Under the pieces are notes generated by a model, which worked only from the letters and a program-made list of their open reading frames with translations, did not search any database and was not told where the DNA came from. Of a stretch of DNA of 12,552 bases, positions 6,375-12,552 are shown in pieces. A program made the translations under genes and the position numbers. The stretch's first letter is position 1, and each line of letters opens with the position of its first letter. This DNA comes from Dehalococcoidia bacterium (lineage in GTDB: Bacteria > Chloroflexota > Dehalococcoidia > Dehalococcoidales > UBA1222), in NCBI GenBank assembly GCA_009784845.1, contig WQXK01000021.1, positions 1 to 12,552 on the forward strand. Reading direction: 5' to 3'.

Positions 6375-7244
6375 ATGCTTTTACTAGTAGGAACAGTACC
6401 TATTGAAAACTTACCGCTTACATATGGACCTGTACATTATCAGCCTGATAGGCTTACTATCGGGGATTATACGTTAGAGGGTCAGTATGTCACCTTGGGT
6501 ACGGCAGCTATGATTTCTGCTGCGTCTGCTACGTGCCAAGCCATTGGAGCTGACGAGCCATATGCTTTGGTAATGGGAGATACGGGCATGGGCGAGGGGA
6601 CAATGAAAATCCTCAAGTTCCTTACTGATGAGCTCGCCAACCTTGCACCAAAGGTTGTCACACTGCATTATATCCTTCCCACGCGTGAGCTGTTTATGAA
6701 CTTTGTTAACACAGCGCATACCATGGAAAAGAGACCTTTTCTTATTGCTGATGCGGGCGCATTACTTAATGCCAAGGCGGTTAAGCTAGCTTCAAAATTC
6801 GATCTTTTCACGCCTGACCCGGGTGAGCTGAGTTTTCTTGCCGACCCTGATGCGGCGCATCCGGCATATGTGCAGCATTTCATCTTTAACGTTGACCAGA
6901 CTGAGGTGCCTCGCCTGAGCAAAGATGCCTACGACCATGGTGATGCTCCACGTTTTATGATCGTAAAAGCGCCTATTGATCACGTGATAGTTGAAGGAAT
7001 GTCCGTTGCTACCGTAAACGAGCCCAATGTTCCTACGATGGAACCTATCGGTGGCACCGGAGACACAATCACTGGTGAGGTGTCAGCGCTTATTTCAAGT
7101 GGCATGGATGTGGTTGAGGCATGTATATCTGCTTGTAAGATTAATCGTACTGCTGGTGAATTGGCTCGTCCTGCGCCGGATACTACAATTGCTCAGTTTA
7201 TCCCACATATAGGGGAGGCGGTAAAAAAGGTATTAGGTAAATAA
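6375..7244 (+). CDS. NnrD-like (ribokinase-fold) protein, copy 2
   Basis: 289 residues, similar along its length to the protein at 1275-2168. The motifs are GTVPIENLPLTYG near the N-terminus, GDTGMGEGTMK, LIADAGALLNAK, FDLFTPDPGELSFLAD and IGGTGDTITG (GGTGDT at 226-231, likely catalytic Asp230), then ACKINRTAGELA. These align with the DADALN, TPHPGE and GTGD regions of NAD(P)H-hydrate dehydratases, so nucleotide binding and an ATP/ADP-dependent reaction are expected. The physiological substrate is unknown. It has three Cys and ends at VLGK, lacking the Cys-containing tail of copy 1. GAGG lies 8 bases before ATG 6375. It is always paired directly after the two-domain carrier protein in this window, which suggests that the two proteins interact or act in sequence. 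Confidence 0.7.
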   Translation: MLLLVGTVPIENLPLTYGPVHYQPDRLTIGDYTLEGQYVTLGTAAMISAASATCQAIGADEPYALVMGDTGMGEGTMKILKFLTDELANLAPKVVTLHYILPTRELFMNFVNTAHTMEKRPFLIADAGALLNAKAVKLASKFDLFTPDPGELSFLADPDAAHPAYVQHFIFNVDQTEVPRLSKDAYDHGDAPRFMIVKAPIDHVIVEGMSVATVNEPNVPTMEPIGGTGDTITGEVSALISSGMDVVEACISACKINRTAGELARPAPDTTIAQFIPHIGEAVKKVLGK

Positions 7245-7302
7245 TCTGCGTTGGTTATTGATTTGCTTGGAGTGATTGTAGCGGAAAGAGGAGATTCTCA
7301 AC

Positions 7303-7890
7303 ATGGAGCAAGGCAATCAAAGTCGTATAGCTAGGGTGTCTAAGTGGCTCCCCAATTTTAGAACAATCGGCAGTAAGGTTCGCTCTTGGATGATGTGGCG
7401 CCCGAGTATCAAGTTAAGCGGCAATCTGGCACTTATCACAGGGATTACTATAGGAGTGCTGGCAGCGGTAGTACAAGCTTATTTTGGCGTGCAGCCGCCG
7501 GCTGGCGAGGGCATATGTGCTATTTCCCATCCGGCGGACCTCGTTAACTGGTTTGTGGATAAAATCGCTGGTACTAACTTTGTAACTCATGACATATTTG
7601 TTACTGTTCCTGTGTTGACATCGGTTGGGTTTATTTTGGGGTCTTTTATAGCTGCGGTTCGCAATAAGGAGTTTAAGTTCCGCCGGGGACCAGTACGTGA
7701 TAATATGCTGGCTTTCATATTGGGATTTCTCATTATCAATGTTGGCATGCTTTGGGGGTCGTGTCCTATACGTACGGCAATATTAGCCTCCTATGGCATG
7801 TGGTTTGCTGTCTTAATACTTGGGATGATGGTATTGGGCGTTGTGGCAGCTTGTCTGTATATTAAGTGGAAAGTAAGGAGGGCAAGCTAA
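7303..7890 (+). CDS. YeeE/YedE transporter, N-terminal half subunit
   Basis: 195 residues. It has a basic cytoplasmic N-terminus (about 1-38) and then roughly four membrane spans, near 42-62, 102-123, 138-158 and 162-188. GICAISHPADLVNWF and GSCPIRTA hold Cys residues at the places where YeeE/YedE proteins keep theirs. It corresponds to one half of a full-length YedE; the other half is the next gene. The Ala-Ser end overlaps the next start (TAATG). GAGGAG lies about 10 bases upstream of ATG 7303. The 58-base gap from the NnrD-like gene shows no terminator, so it is likely in the same operon. The expected substrate is a sulfur or selenium species such as thiosulfate or a selenium compound. Confidence 0.75.
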   Translation: MEQGNQSRIARVSKWLPNFRTIGSKVRSWMMWRPSIKLSGNLALITGITIGVLAAVVQAYFGVQPPAGEGICAISHPADLVNWFVDKIAGTNFVTHDIFVTVPVLTSVGFILGSFIAAVRNKEFKFRRGPVRDNMLAFILGFLIINVGMLWGSCPIRTAILASYGMWFAVLILGMMVLGVVAACLYIKWKVRRAS

Positions 7891-8372
7891 TGTTGGCGTC
7901 ATGGAAAATCGGCTTGGCAACATTGGTGGTTGGCGCGGTTGTAGGGTATCTTGGTCAACGCTCGCGTTTTTGCACTATTTCGGGCATACGAGACTTTTTC
8001 TTGGTTAAGGATAGCTATCGACTGAAGGGCTTAATCGGAATTGTTATAGGAGGTGTTTTAGGGTTCGCTTTGGTAAATAAGCTTGGTGGTTCACTTGACT
8101 ACTTTAACAATCCCGATGAATGGGAGTTCATGCCAATGTTACGCAATGGTGTGGATGTGACGCCTGTTGTCCTTATACCGATTAGCGCTATAGGTGCTTT
8201 TTTAATGGCTTATTTCTCTGTGATGGCGGAAGGCTGTCCTTTCAGACAACACGTAATGGCTGGAGAGGGAAGGTCATCCGGTATCTTGTATATTGTTGGG
8301 CTTGTGGCAGGGGTAATATTTTATGATATAGCTATCTTACCTTATTTAAAGGCATTGACACTTGCCTGGTAA
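7890..8372 (+). CDS. YeeE/YedE transporter, C-terminal half subunit
   Basis: 160 residues from ATG 7890, which has AAGGAGGG (7875-7882) upstream and overlaps the preceding stop by one base. An in-frame GTG at 7866 lies upstream of that ribosome site and is rejected. QRSRFCTISGIRDFFLVKD matches the YeeE/YedE signature, as does AEGCPFRQHVMAGEGR. About four membrane spans lie near 5-22, 42-62, 85-112 and 128-150. It resembles the visible part of the YedE at 1-651, but lacks the S-G-P-G-S stretch. With the preceding gene it should form a two-subunit transporter. Half-size YeeE/YedE pairs are known in other bacteria. Confidence 0.8.
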   Translation: MLASWKIGLATLVVGAVVGYLGQRSRFCTISGIRDFFLVKDSYRLKGLIGIVIGGVLGFALVNKLGGSLDYFNNPDEWEFMPMLRNGVDVTPVVLIPISAIGAFLMAYFSVMAEGCPFRQHVMAGEGRSSGILYIVGLVAGVIFYDIAILPYLKALTLAW

Positions 8373-8445
8373 TTTTTCATGCTTTTTAAATGTGAACAAG
8401 GTGTGCCTTAGGTAAAAATTTAATGATTTTTTAATATAAAGTGTC

Positions 8446-8474
8446 TTGACAGCCGGACGTTTGGGGCTTAAGCT
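8446..8474 (+). promoter_or_regulatory. Possible promoter for the coiled-coil gene
   Basis: A perfect TTGACA (8446-8451) is followed after 17 bases by TAAGCT (8469-8474), which keeps the first, second and last bases of TATAAT. It lies about 70 bases before the start at 8545, in an otherwise featureless, A+T-rich 172-base gap after the transporter genes. No clear terminator was found at the start of that gap. Confidence 0.4.
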
Positions 8475-8544
8475 TTGTATGGCGAATATTTTAGTGAATG
8501 CAAAGCGCCGCATAATCCGTTTTTAAAGCGTGAAGGAGGAGCGT

Positions 8545-9648
8545 ATGTCCCCAAAGCCTGATAAAGGAACCAACATCAAAGTAACCGTGGCAGGTGCCGC
8601 GCCAGGTCCTCAGGTTATGCTCAAGCCGCTACCTCAAATCCTTGATGAAATGGAAGTCAATATCCGCAAGGCTGAGGAAGCAGCTGTTTCGGCCCGCGAA
8701 GCCTCTGCCATTGCTGCCAGAGCGTCAGGCGAAGCCACCAGCGCTGCAGAAAAAGCTGCCAAAGACGCGACTATTATTGCTCATGATGCGGCTACCAGAG
8801 CCGAAGGAATTGCCAAGGATGCCATTAGTGCATCCGAAAAAGCCACACAAGACGCCGGACGGGCTGCTGCCCTGGTGAGCGAAGCTGTGCGTCAGGCTGA
8901 GGAAGCCGCAAGCAAGGCAGAAGAAGCGGCCAGGAATGCTGAAAAGGTTGCACGTGCTGCAAAATATGCCGCGGATGAAGCCACCGCCAAGGCTGATGAG
9001 TCTGCTTTGGCATCACGCGAGGCCGCATTGGTGGCTACCCGTGCTTTTGAGGAAACATCTGCGCTGGCTTCGGAAAGTGCGGCTATTGCTAAAAGCGAAG
9101 CTCTCGCAACGGTAAAACAGGCCAAGGAAAGTGGTCGTATAGCCGATAAAAAAGCTAAACTCGCCGCATCTGCGGCCGCCAAGGCTTTGGCTGAACTTAC
9201 CAATGAAACTGCCCGTGAGGCTGATGAGGCTGAGCGTGAGGCTAAAAGGGCCGCGTCAGTGGCTTTCCGCTTGGCTGAGCAGTGTGCCCGCAAGGGAGAG
9301 CAGGCCGATATGGCAGGGGATGCTGCCGTTGCCGCCGCAATGCGTATTTCCGGTACTAAGGCTGAGCAGGCGGATGAATGCGGCAAGGAAGCTAAGTCCA
9401 TAGCGGTCACAGTATTTGATGTTGCTGCGGAAATTTCCAAGAAGGCTGAGGACTGTGACGTTGCCGGTGATGCGGCAATGGCAGCTGCTATGAAAGCGAT
9501 TACGGAGCAGTCAATCAAGCGTTCGGATGAGGCTGCACTGGCATCCCGCGAGGCTGTGCTGGTGGATACCAGTGCTTTTGAGAAAGCGTCGGCCCCTTGC
9601 AAAAGAGAGTGCCAATACCGCAAGGAGCGAAGCTGCCGAAATGATTAA
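8545..9648 (+). CDS. Ala-rich coiled-coil protein, N-terminal part ended by a frameshift
   Basis: ATG 8545 has AAGGAGG (8533-8539) 5 bases upstream; the in-frame GTG 8530 lies before that site and is rejected. After a Pro/Gly-containing N-terminus (about 1-35) the protein is a continuous Ala/Glu/Lys/Arg-rich helix with AEEAA, AREA and KAEE-type repeats, predicted to form a long coiled coil. No catalytic motif is visible. Within it lies the first copy of a 177-residue repeat (DNA 8995-9525). At the CCCC run 9593-9596 one extra base shifts the frame. The last 17 residues (from CCT 9595, including the Cys/Arg-rich CKRECQYRKERSC) are out of frame and unrelated to the repeat, and the protein ends at 9648 with 367 residues. 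Without the extra base it would run to 10375 as 609 residues with a membrane anchor. A real mutation, an assembly error or a recoding site are all possible. Confidence 0.7.
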   Translation: MSPKPDKGTNIKVTVAGAAPGPQVMLKPLPQILDEMEVNIRKAEEAAVSAREASAIAARASGEATSAAEKAAKDATIIAHDAATRAEGIAKDAISASEKATQDAGRAAALVSEAVRQAEEAASKAEEAARNAEKVARAAKYAADEATAKADESALASREAALVATRAFEETSALASESAAIAKSEALATVKQAKESGRIADKKAKLAASAAAKALAELTNETAREADEAEREAKRAASVAFRLAEQCARKGEQADMAGDAAVAAAMRISGTKAEQADECGKEAKSIAVTVFDVAAEISKKAEDCDVAGDAAMAAAMKAITEQSIKRSDEAALASREAVLVDTSAFEKASAPCKRECQYRKERSCRND

Positions 9649-10057
9649 GCAGCTTCAGGAGAGTATCAGTCTTGCCGATGAAAAGGCTAAGCTTGCCGCT
9701 GAGGCGGCTGCTAGGGCTTTGGCTGAGCCCGGCAATGATACTGCCCGCAAGGCTGATGAGGCTGAGCGTGAGGCTAAAAGGGCCGCGTCAGTGGCTTTCT
9801 GCTTGGCTGAGCAGTGTGCCCGCAAGGGAGAGCAGTCTGATATGGCAGGGGATGCTGCCGTTGCCGCCGCTACGCGTATTTCCGGTGCCAAGGCAAAACA
9901 AACTGACGAAAGTGGCAAAGAAGCCAAGTCAATAGCTGTTACTGCGACTGAGATGGCTGCTGAGGCAACAAAGAAAGCTGAGGCTTGTGACGCTGCCGGT
10001 GATGCGGCTATGGCAGCTGCCATGAAGGCTATTACAGAACAATCAACTATGAGAGCC
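8995..10057 (+). repeat. Tandem duplication inside the coiled-coil gene (531 + 532 bp)
   Basis: Copy 1 is 8995-9525 and copy 2 is 9526-10057. The matching point GATGAG occurs at 8995 and 9526 (offset 531). Downstream of the C run, CTGATGAGGC occurs at 9221 and 9753 (offset 532). The most similar stretch, around 9221-9350 and 9753-9882, is nearly identical at the DNA level. Each copy also holds an internal half-repeat, A-G-D-A-A-x-A-A-x, 150 bases apart. Confidence 0.85.
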
Positions 10058-10375
10058 GAAGAGGCGGCAGCCCGTGCCGTGGTTGTAGCCAAAGGTGCGC
10101 AGGAAGCTGCTGAAACTGCCATGGGAGCTGCCCAGAAAGCCACGTCACGGGCAGAGGATGCCAGCCATGCTTCACGCGAAGCCACGGTCAGATCTGAAGA
10201 AATTGCCCTAGCCGCCAAAAAAGCCGCCGAAGAAGCTTTGGCTAAGTCTGAGGAAGCGCTTGTTAGATCCATCATTAAGAGACTGCCTACAGGTATGTGG
10301 ATGTCTGTTTTGATACTCACATCCTTATGCACTATATTTGCGGCGGTCATGTTATCGGCAATTCTTCCGCGGTAA
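9641..10375 (+). CDS. Coiled-coil protein, C-terminal part with membrane anchor, displaced by +1 frameshift
   Basis: This frame continues the preceding gene from 9596 onward: LAKESANTARSEAAEMIKQ aligns with LASESAAIAKSEALATVKQ of copy 1. If translated separately, the best start is ATG 9641, which overlaps the previous stop (ATGATTAA) and has AAGGAG at 9622-9627, giving 244 residues by coupled initiation. The body is the same Ala/Glu/Lys-rich coiled coil. It ends with a Lys/Arg pair and then a hydrophobic span, about GMWMSVLILTSLCTIFAAVM (last 30 residues), a C-terminal tail anchor. It may therefore be a working separate product or the dead remainder of a broken 609-residue gene. The homologous repeat shows the reading frame is under coding constraint, or was until recently. 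Confidence 0.6.
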   Translation: MIKQLQESISLADEKAKLAAEAAARALAEPGNDTARKADEAEREAKRAASVAFCLAEQCARKGEQSDMAGDAAVAAATRISGAKAKQTDESGKEAKSIAVTATEMAAEATKKAEACDAAGDAAMAAAMKAITEQSTMRAEEAAARAVVVAKGAQEAAETAMGAAQKATSRAEDASHASREATVRSEEIALAAKKAAEEALAKSEEALVRSIIKRLPTGMWMSVLILTSLCTIFAAVMLSAILPR

Positions 10376-10408
10376 TAAAGCTCAGTCATATTGCTCTACG
10401 TATGGCGA

Positions 10409-10437
10409 TTGAAGCTTCGGCTCGTTGTTGCTATAAT
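10409..10437 (+). promoter_or_regulatory. thrS: Sigma-70-type promoter for thrS
   Basis: TTGAAG (10409-10414), a 17-base spacer and a perfect TATAAT (10432-10437) form a good promoter in the gap between the coiled-coil gene and thrS. The start is predicted near 10444, giving a leader of about 73 bases. The palindrome GAAGCTTC (10411-10418) overlaps the -35. Confidence 0.7.
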
Positions 10438-10464
10438 GGCGCATTAGTAAATGGCCTGTCTGTT

Positions 10465-10493
10465 CCTCTGACTCAAGCTGGTCAGAGGTTTTT
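10465..10493 (+). terminator. Terminator-like hairpin in the thrS leader (possible attenuator)
   Basis: CCTCTGAC (10465-10472) and GTCAGAGG (10481-10488) form a perfect 8-bp stem with an 8-base loop, followed directly by TTTTT (10489-10493). It is a textbook intrinsic terminator. It lies after the thrS promoter and 23 bases before the thrS start, so thrS transcripts must pass it. It may also end transcription from the coiled-coil gene. The leader is too short for a T-box and no T-box sequence is seen; no clear alternative antiterminator pairing was found. Confidence 0.7.
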
Positions 10494-10516
10494 GTTTGCT
10501 CTAGGGAGTATGTAAG

Positions 10517-12280
10517 ATGGATATGCATAAAGAGAATATTGGGCTTGAGACCATGCGGCATTCCGCAGCGCATATAATGGCCGAGGCAGTGCAGACACTG
10601 TTTCCGGATGCTCGCTTTGGTATAGGTCCTGCTATTGAAAATGGCTTTTATTATGATTTTGAGTTGCCGCGTGCTTTGACACCGGAGGACCTGCCGCTTA
10701 TTACCCGAAAGATGCAGGAGATTATCAAGCAGAATTTGACGTTTATAAAACAGGACGTTAGCAAAGACGAAGCTCGTAAAATAATGTCCAACCAGCCTTA
10801 TAAACTGGAACTCTTGGATGAAATCCCCGAAGGCGAAAATATCAGTATCTACAGTCAGGGGGGATTTGTGGATTTATGCCGCGGTCCGCACGTTGCGGCA
10901 ACCGGCGAAATAAAAGTATTTACGCTTACAAGCATAGCCGGCGCGTACTGGCGCGGTGATGAGCATCGTCCCATGCTGCAGCGTATCTATGGTGCGGCTT
11001 TTGACATTCAGAAAGATTTGGATGATTACATAACGCAACAGGAAGAAGCCGCCAAACGCGACCATCGTAAACTGGGGCGTGAAATGGAAATATTCACGTT
11101 TGATGATGACGTGGGTCCCGGTCTGCCGCTGTGGTTGCCTAACGGTGGCGCCATGATTGAGGAAATTGAAAAGCTGGCAAAGGATATGGAATTGCGCCAT
11201 GGCTACGTGCGCGTTAAAACGCCGCATGTCACAAAGGAAACGCTGTTTAAGCGCAGCGGGCATTTGCCTTATTATGCCGACTCCATGTATCCGCCTATGG
11301 AACTGGAAGGCGTCTGCTACTACATCAAGCCTATGAACTGTCCCATGCACCATAAAATATTTGCCAGTAAACCGCGTTCTTATCGCGACCTGCCGCTCAG
11401 ACTGGCGGAGTATGGCACATGTTATCGCTATGAGAAATCCGGAGAATTATTCGGCTTGATGCGTGTGCGTTCCATGCAGATGAATGATGCGCATATCTAC
11501 TGTACGGAAGGGCAGTTTGAGCAGGAGTTTATGGCGGTCATACGCATGTACTTGGAATATTTCAAGGTATTGGATATTGACGAGTACTTTATGCGCTTTA
11601 GCACGCATGGGGAAGCCGGGCTTGGAAAAAAATATGTAGATAACCCCGATATGTGGCTCAAAACGGAAAACATGGTGCGCAAAGTAATGCAAGTCAACGA
11701 TATCTCGTTTGTTGAGATAGCGGACGAGGCAGCTTTCTACGGACCCAAGATTGACGTGCAGGTTAAAAGTGCCATTGGGCGTGAGTTTACCCTAGCTACC
11801 AATCAGGTGGATTTTGCTCAGGCGGAACGTTTTGATCTGGAGTATACAAGCGATAGCGGAAGCAAGGAACGGCCACTCATAATCCATCGCGCACCGCTGA
11901 GCACTCACGAGCGCCTAATAGGCTTTTTACTAGAGCATTACGGCGGCGCATTGCCGGTATGGCTTGCCCCGGTGCAGGCAGTTATAATTCCTGTAACTGA
12001 CAGGCACGTGGCATATGCTGAGAGCTTGGATGCCGAGTTGAAAAATGTAGGCGTGCGGTTGAAAGTGGACTCACGTGCCGATCGCATGAATGCCAAAATA
12101 CGCGAAGCTCAAATGAGCCACGTGCCTTGTATGCTCATAGTAGGCGACAAGGAAGTTGATAGCAGTACGGTTTCTGTGCGCTTAAGAAATGGCGAACAAA
12201 AGAATAATTTACCTTTTGCTGATTTCAAACAGGCGTTGCATGCAGCCATTGTGGACAAAGCTAAAGAAATTGGGGTATAA
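10517..12280 (+). CDS. thrS: Threonyl-tRNA synthetase, short form without TGS domain
   Basis: 587 residues. It charges tRNA-Thr with threonine and edits mischarged serine. The usual length is about 640, and the N-terminal TGS domain (about 60 residues) is missing. The protein starts directly at the editing domain with RHSAAHIMA (His15, His19), followed by LCRGPH (Cys121, His125), the editing-site residues. The class II core has a motif 2 region RYEKSGELFGLMRVRS and zinc ligands Cys275 (NCPMHH), His326 (NDAHIYC) and His464 (LSTHERL). The C-terminal anticodon-binding domain begins near PVWLAPVQAVIIPVTD. ATG 10517 has GGGAG about 10 bases upstream and no in-frame extension could supply a TGS domain. 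It is followed by infC, a common order. Such short forms are known in several bacterial lineages. Confidence 0.95.
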   Translation: MDMHKENIGLETMRHSAAHIMAEAVQTLFPDARFGIGPAIENGFYYDFELPRALTPEDLPLITRKMQEIIKQNLTFIKQDVSKDEARKIMSNQPYKLELLDEIPEGENISIYSQGGFVDLCRGPHVAATGEIKVFTLTSIAGAYWRGDEHRPMLQRIYGAAFDIQKDLDDYITQQEEAAKRDHRKLGREMEIFTFDDDVGPGLPLWLPNGGAMIEEIEKLAKDMELRHGYVRVKTPHVTKETLFKRSGHLPYYADSMYPPMELEGVCYYIKPMNCPMHHKIFASKPRSYRDLPLRLAEYGTCYRYEKSGELFGLMRVRSMQMNDAHIYCTEGQFEQEFMAVIRMYLEYFKVLDIDEYFMRFSTHGEAGLGKKYVDNPDMWLKTENMVRKVMQVNDISFVEIADEAAFYGPKIDVQVKSAIGREFTLATNQVDFAQAERFDLEYTSDSGSKERPLIIHRAPLSTHERLIGFLLEHYGGALPVWLAPVQAVIIPVTDRHVAYAESLDAELKNVGVRLKVDSRADRMNAKIREAQMSHVPCMLIVGDKEVDSSTVSVRLRNGEQKNNLPFADFKQALHAAIVDKAKEIGV

Positions 12281-12286
12281 TTCCCA

Positions 12287-12310
12287 ATTGTGCCGTTACA
12301 ACGGCACAAT
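12287..12310 (+). promoter_or_regulatory. Perfect hairpin in the thrS-infC gap
   Basis: ATTGTGCCGTT (12287-12297) is the exact reverse complement of AACGGCACAAT (12300-12310), an 11-bp inverted repeat with a 2-base centre (in RNA, probably 8 bp with a 6-base loop). No T run follows, so it is not a standard terminator. It sits 7 bases after the thrS stop and 11 bases before the infC ribosome site. It could be an mRNA-processing signal, a control element for infC, or a binding site for a dimeric protein. Confidence 0.5.
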
Positions 12311-12340
12311 GATAGTTACACGGAGGTAGTTACCAGTATA

Positions 12341-12552
12341 ATTAAAGAGTTACGTGTTAACCAGATGATTCGGGGCCGGGAGGTACGTCTGGTGGGCGAC
12401 AAGGGCGAGCAATTGGGTGTCATGCCGTTGTATCAAGCCCGCGAGGTGGCTGAAAAAGCCGGACTCGATCTGGTAGAGGTAGCGCCGACAGCTGTGCCGC
12501 CGGTTTGCCGCCTTATGGACTATGGCAAGTACAAGTACGTCCAGACCAAGAA
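12341..12552 (+). CDS. infC: Translation initiation factor IF-3 (5' part), non-canonical start
   Basis: The visible 70 residues match the IF-3 N-terminal domain: [19 protein letters not shown], then [12 protein letters not shown], then GLDLVEVAP and [14 protein letters not shown]. The window ends inside the gene. No ATG, GTG or TTG occurs in frame upstream of the conserved start region; the codons after GGAGG (12322-12326) are GTA, GTT, ACC, AGT, ATA and ATT, followed by AAA. ATT at 12341 is chosen because infC starts at AUU in Escherichia coli and several other bacteria, where IF-3 represses its own translation by rejecting the odd start. ATA 12338 is closer to the ribosome site and cannot be excluded. 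ATG at 12365 would remove conserved residues. It is linked to thrS by a 60-base gap containing a hairpin. Confidence 0.88.
   Translation, partial: MKELRVNQMIRGREVRLVGDKGEQLGVMPLYQAREVAEKAGLDLVEVAPTAVPPVCRLMDYGKYKYVQTK

Noticed and set aside
8892..10389. Two long open frames on the minus strand opposite the coiled-coil gene
   Set aside because: They mirror the Ala/Glu-rich repeats (GCN codons read in reverse give Ser/Ala-rich runs), have no ribosome site and no family resemblance.
10451..10471. Short leader peptide in the thrS leader (ATG 10451, M-A-C-L-F-L-stop)
   Set aside because: It contains no Thr codon and no clear ribosome site, so it does not fit classical threonine attenuation.
10438..10516. 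T-box riboswitch upstream of thrS
   Set aside because: The leader is under 80 bases and lacks a T-box consensus and specifier stem.

Overview
The window is about half G+C and carries dense, operon-like gene groups with strong GGAGG-type ribosome binding sites. It looks like an anaerobic bacterium that uses selenium. YedE, YedF and DUF3343 (Pfam 'Se/S carrier-like') together are a known marker set for selenium metabolism. The threonyl-tRNA synthetase is a short form without the TGS domain and sits upstream of infC. This fits Chloroflexota (Dehalococcoidia-like) or Bacillota, but I cannot settle which from the sequence alone.

Region 1 (1-3059, plus strand) is a selenium/sulfur operon. It holds the 3' part of a YedE-type membrane protein, a very long hairpin, a 179-residue Se/S-carrier-like protein with an extra conserved Cys domain, a ribokinase-fold protein resembling NAD(P)H-hydrate dehydratase (NnrD), a TusA-type carrier and YedF (TusA plus DsrE-like domains), and ends at a terminator. 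Region 2 (3051-5636, minus strand) holds a GcvH-like lipoyl carrier, dihydrolipoamide dehydrogenase and a sirtuin, with no gcvT, gcvP or 2-oxoacid dehydrogenase genes in view.

Region 3 (about 5757-8372, plus strand) is a second copy of the same core module: Se/S-carrier-like protein, NnrD-like protein, and a YeeE/YedE transporter split into two half-genes. The module [YedE-type transporter + two-domain Se/S carrier-like protein + NnrD-like protein] therefore occurs twice in under 9 kb with different gene order. This is the best candidate here for an undescribed system. A reasonable inference is import of a selenium or sulfur species, handling on Cys carriers, and an ATP/ADP-dependent step by the NnrD-like protein; the last step is unproven.

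Region 4 (8446-10375) encodes an Ala/Glu/Lys-rich coiled-coil protein with a C-terminal membrane anchor. It contains a tandem duplication of 531 bp, and the second copy has one extra C, which breaks the frame. Region 5 (10409-12552) is housekeeping: a promoter, a terminator-like hairpin placed between that promoter and thrS, thrS itself, an 11-bp hairpin, and the 5' part of infC, which has no AUG, GUG or UUG start and probably starts at AUU. No tRNA, rRNA, CRISPR array or insertion sequence was seen, and no stretch above 300 bases lacks a gene.
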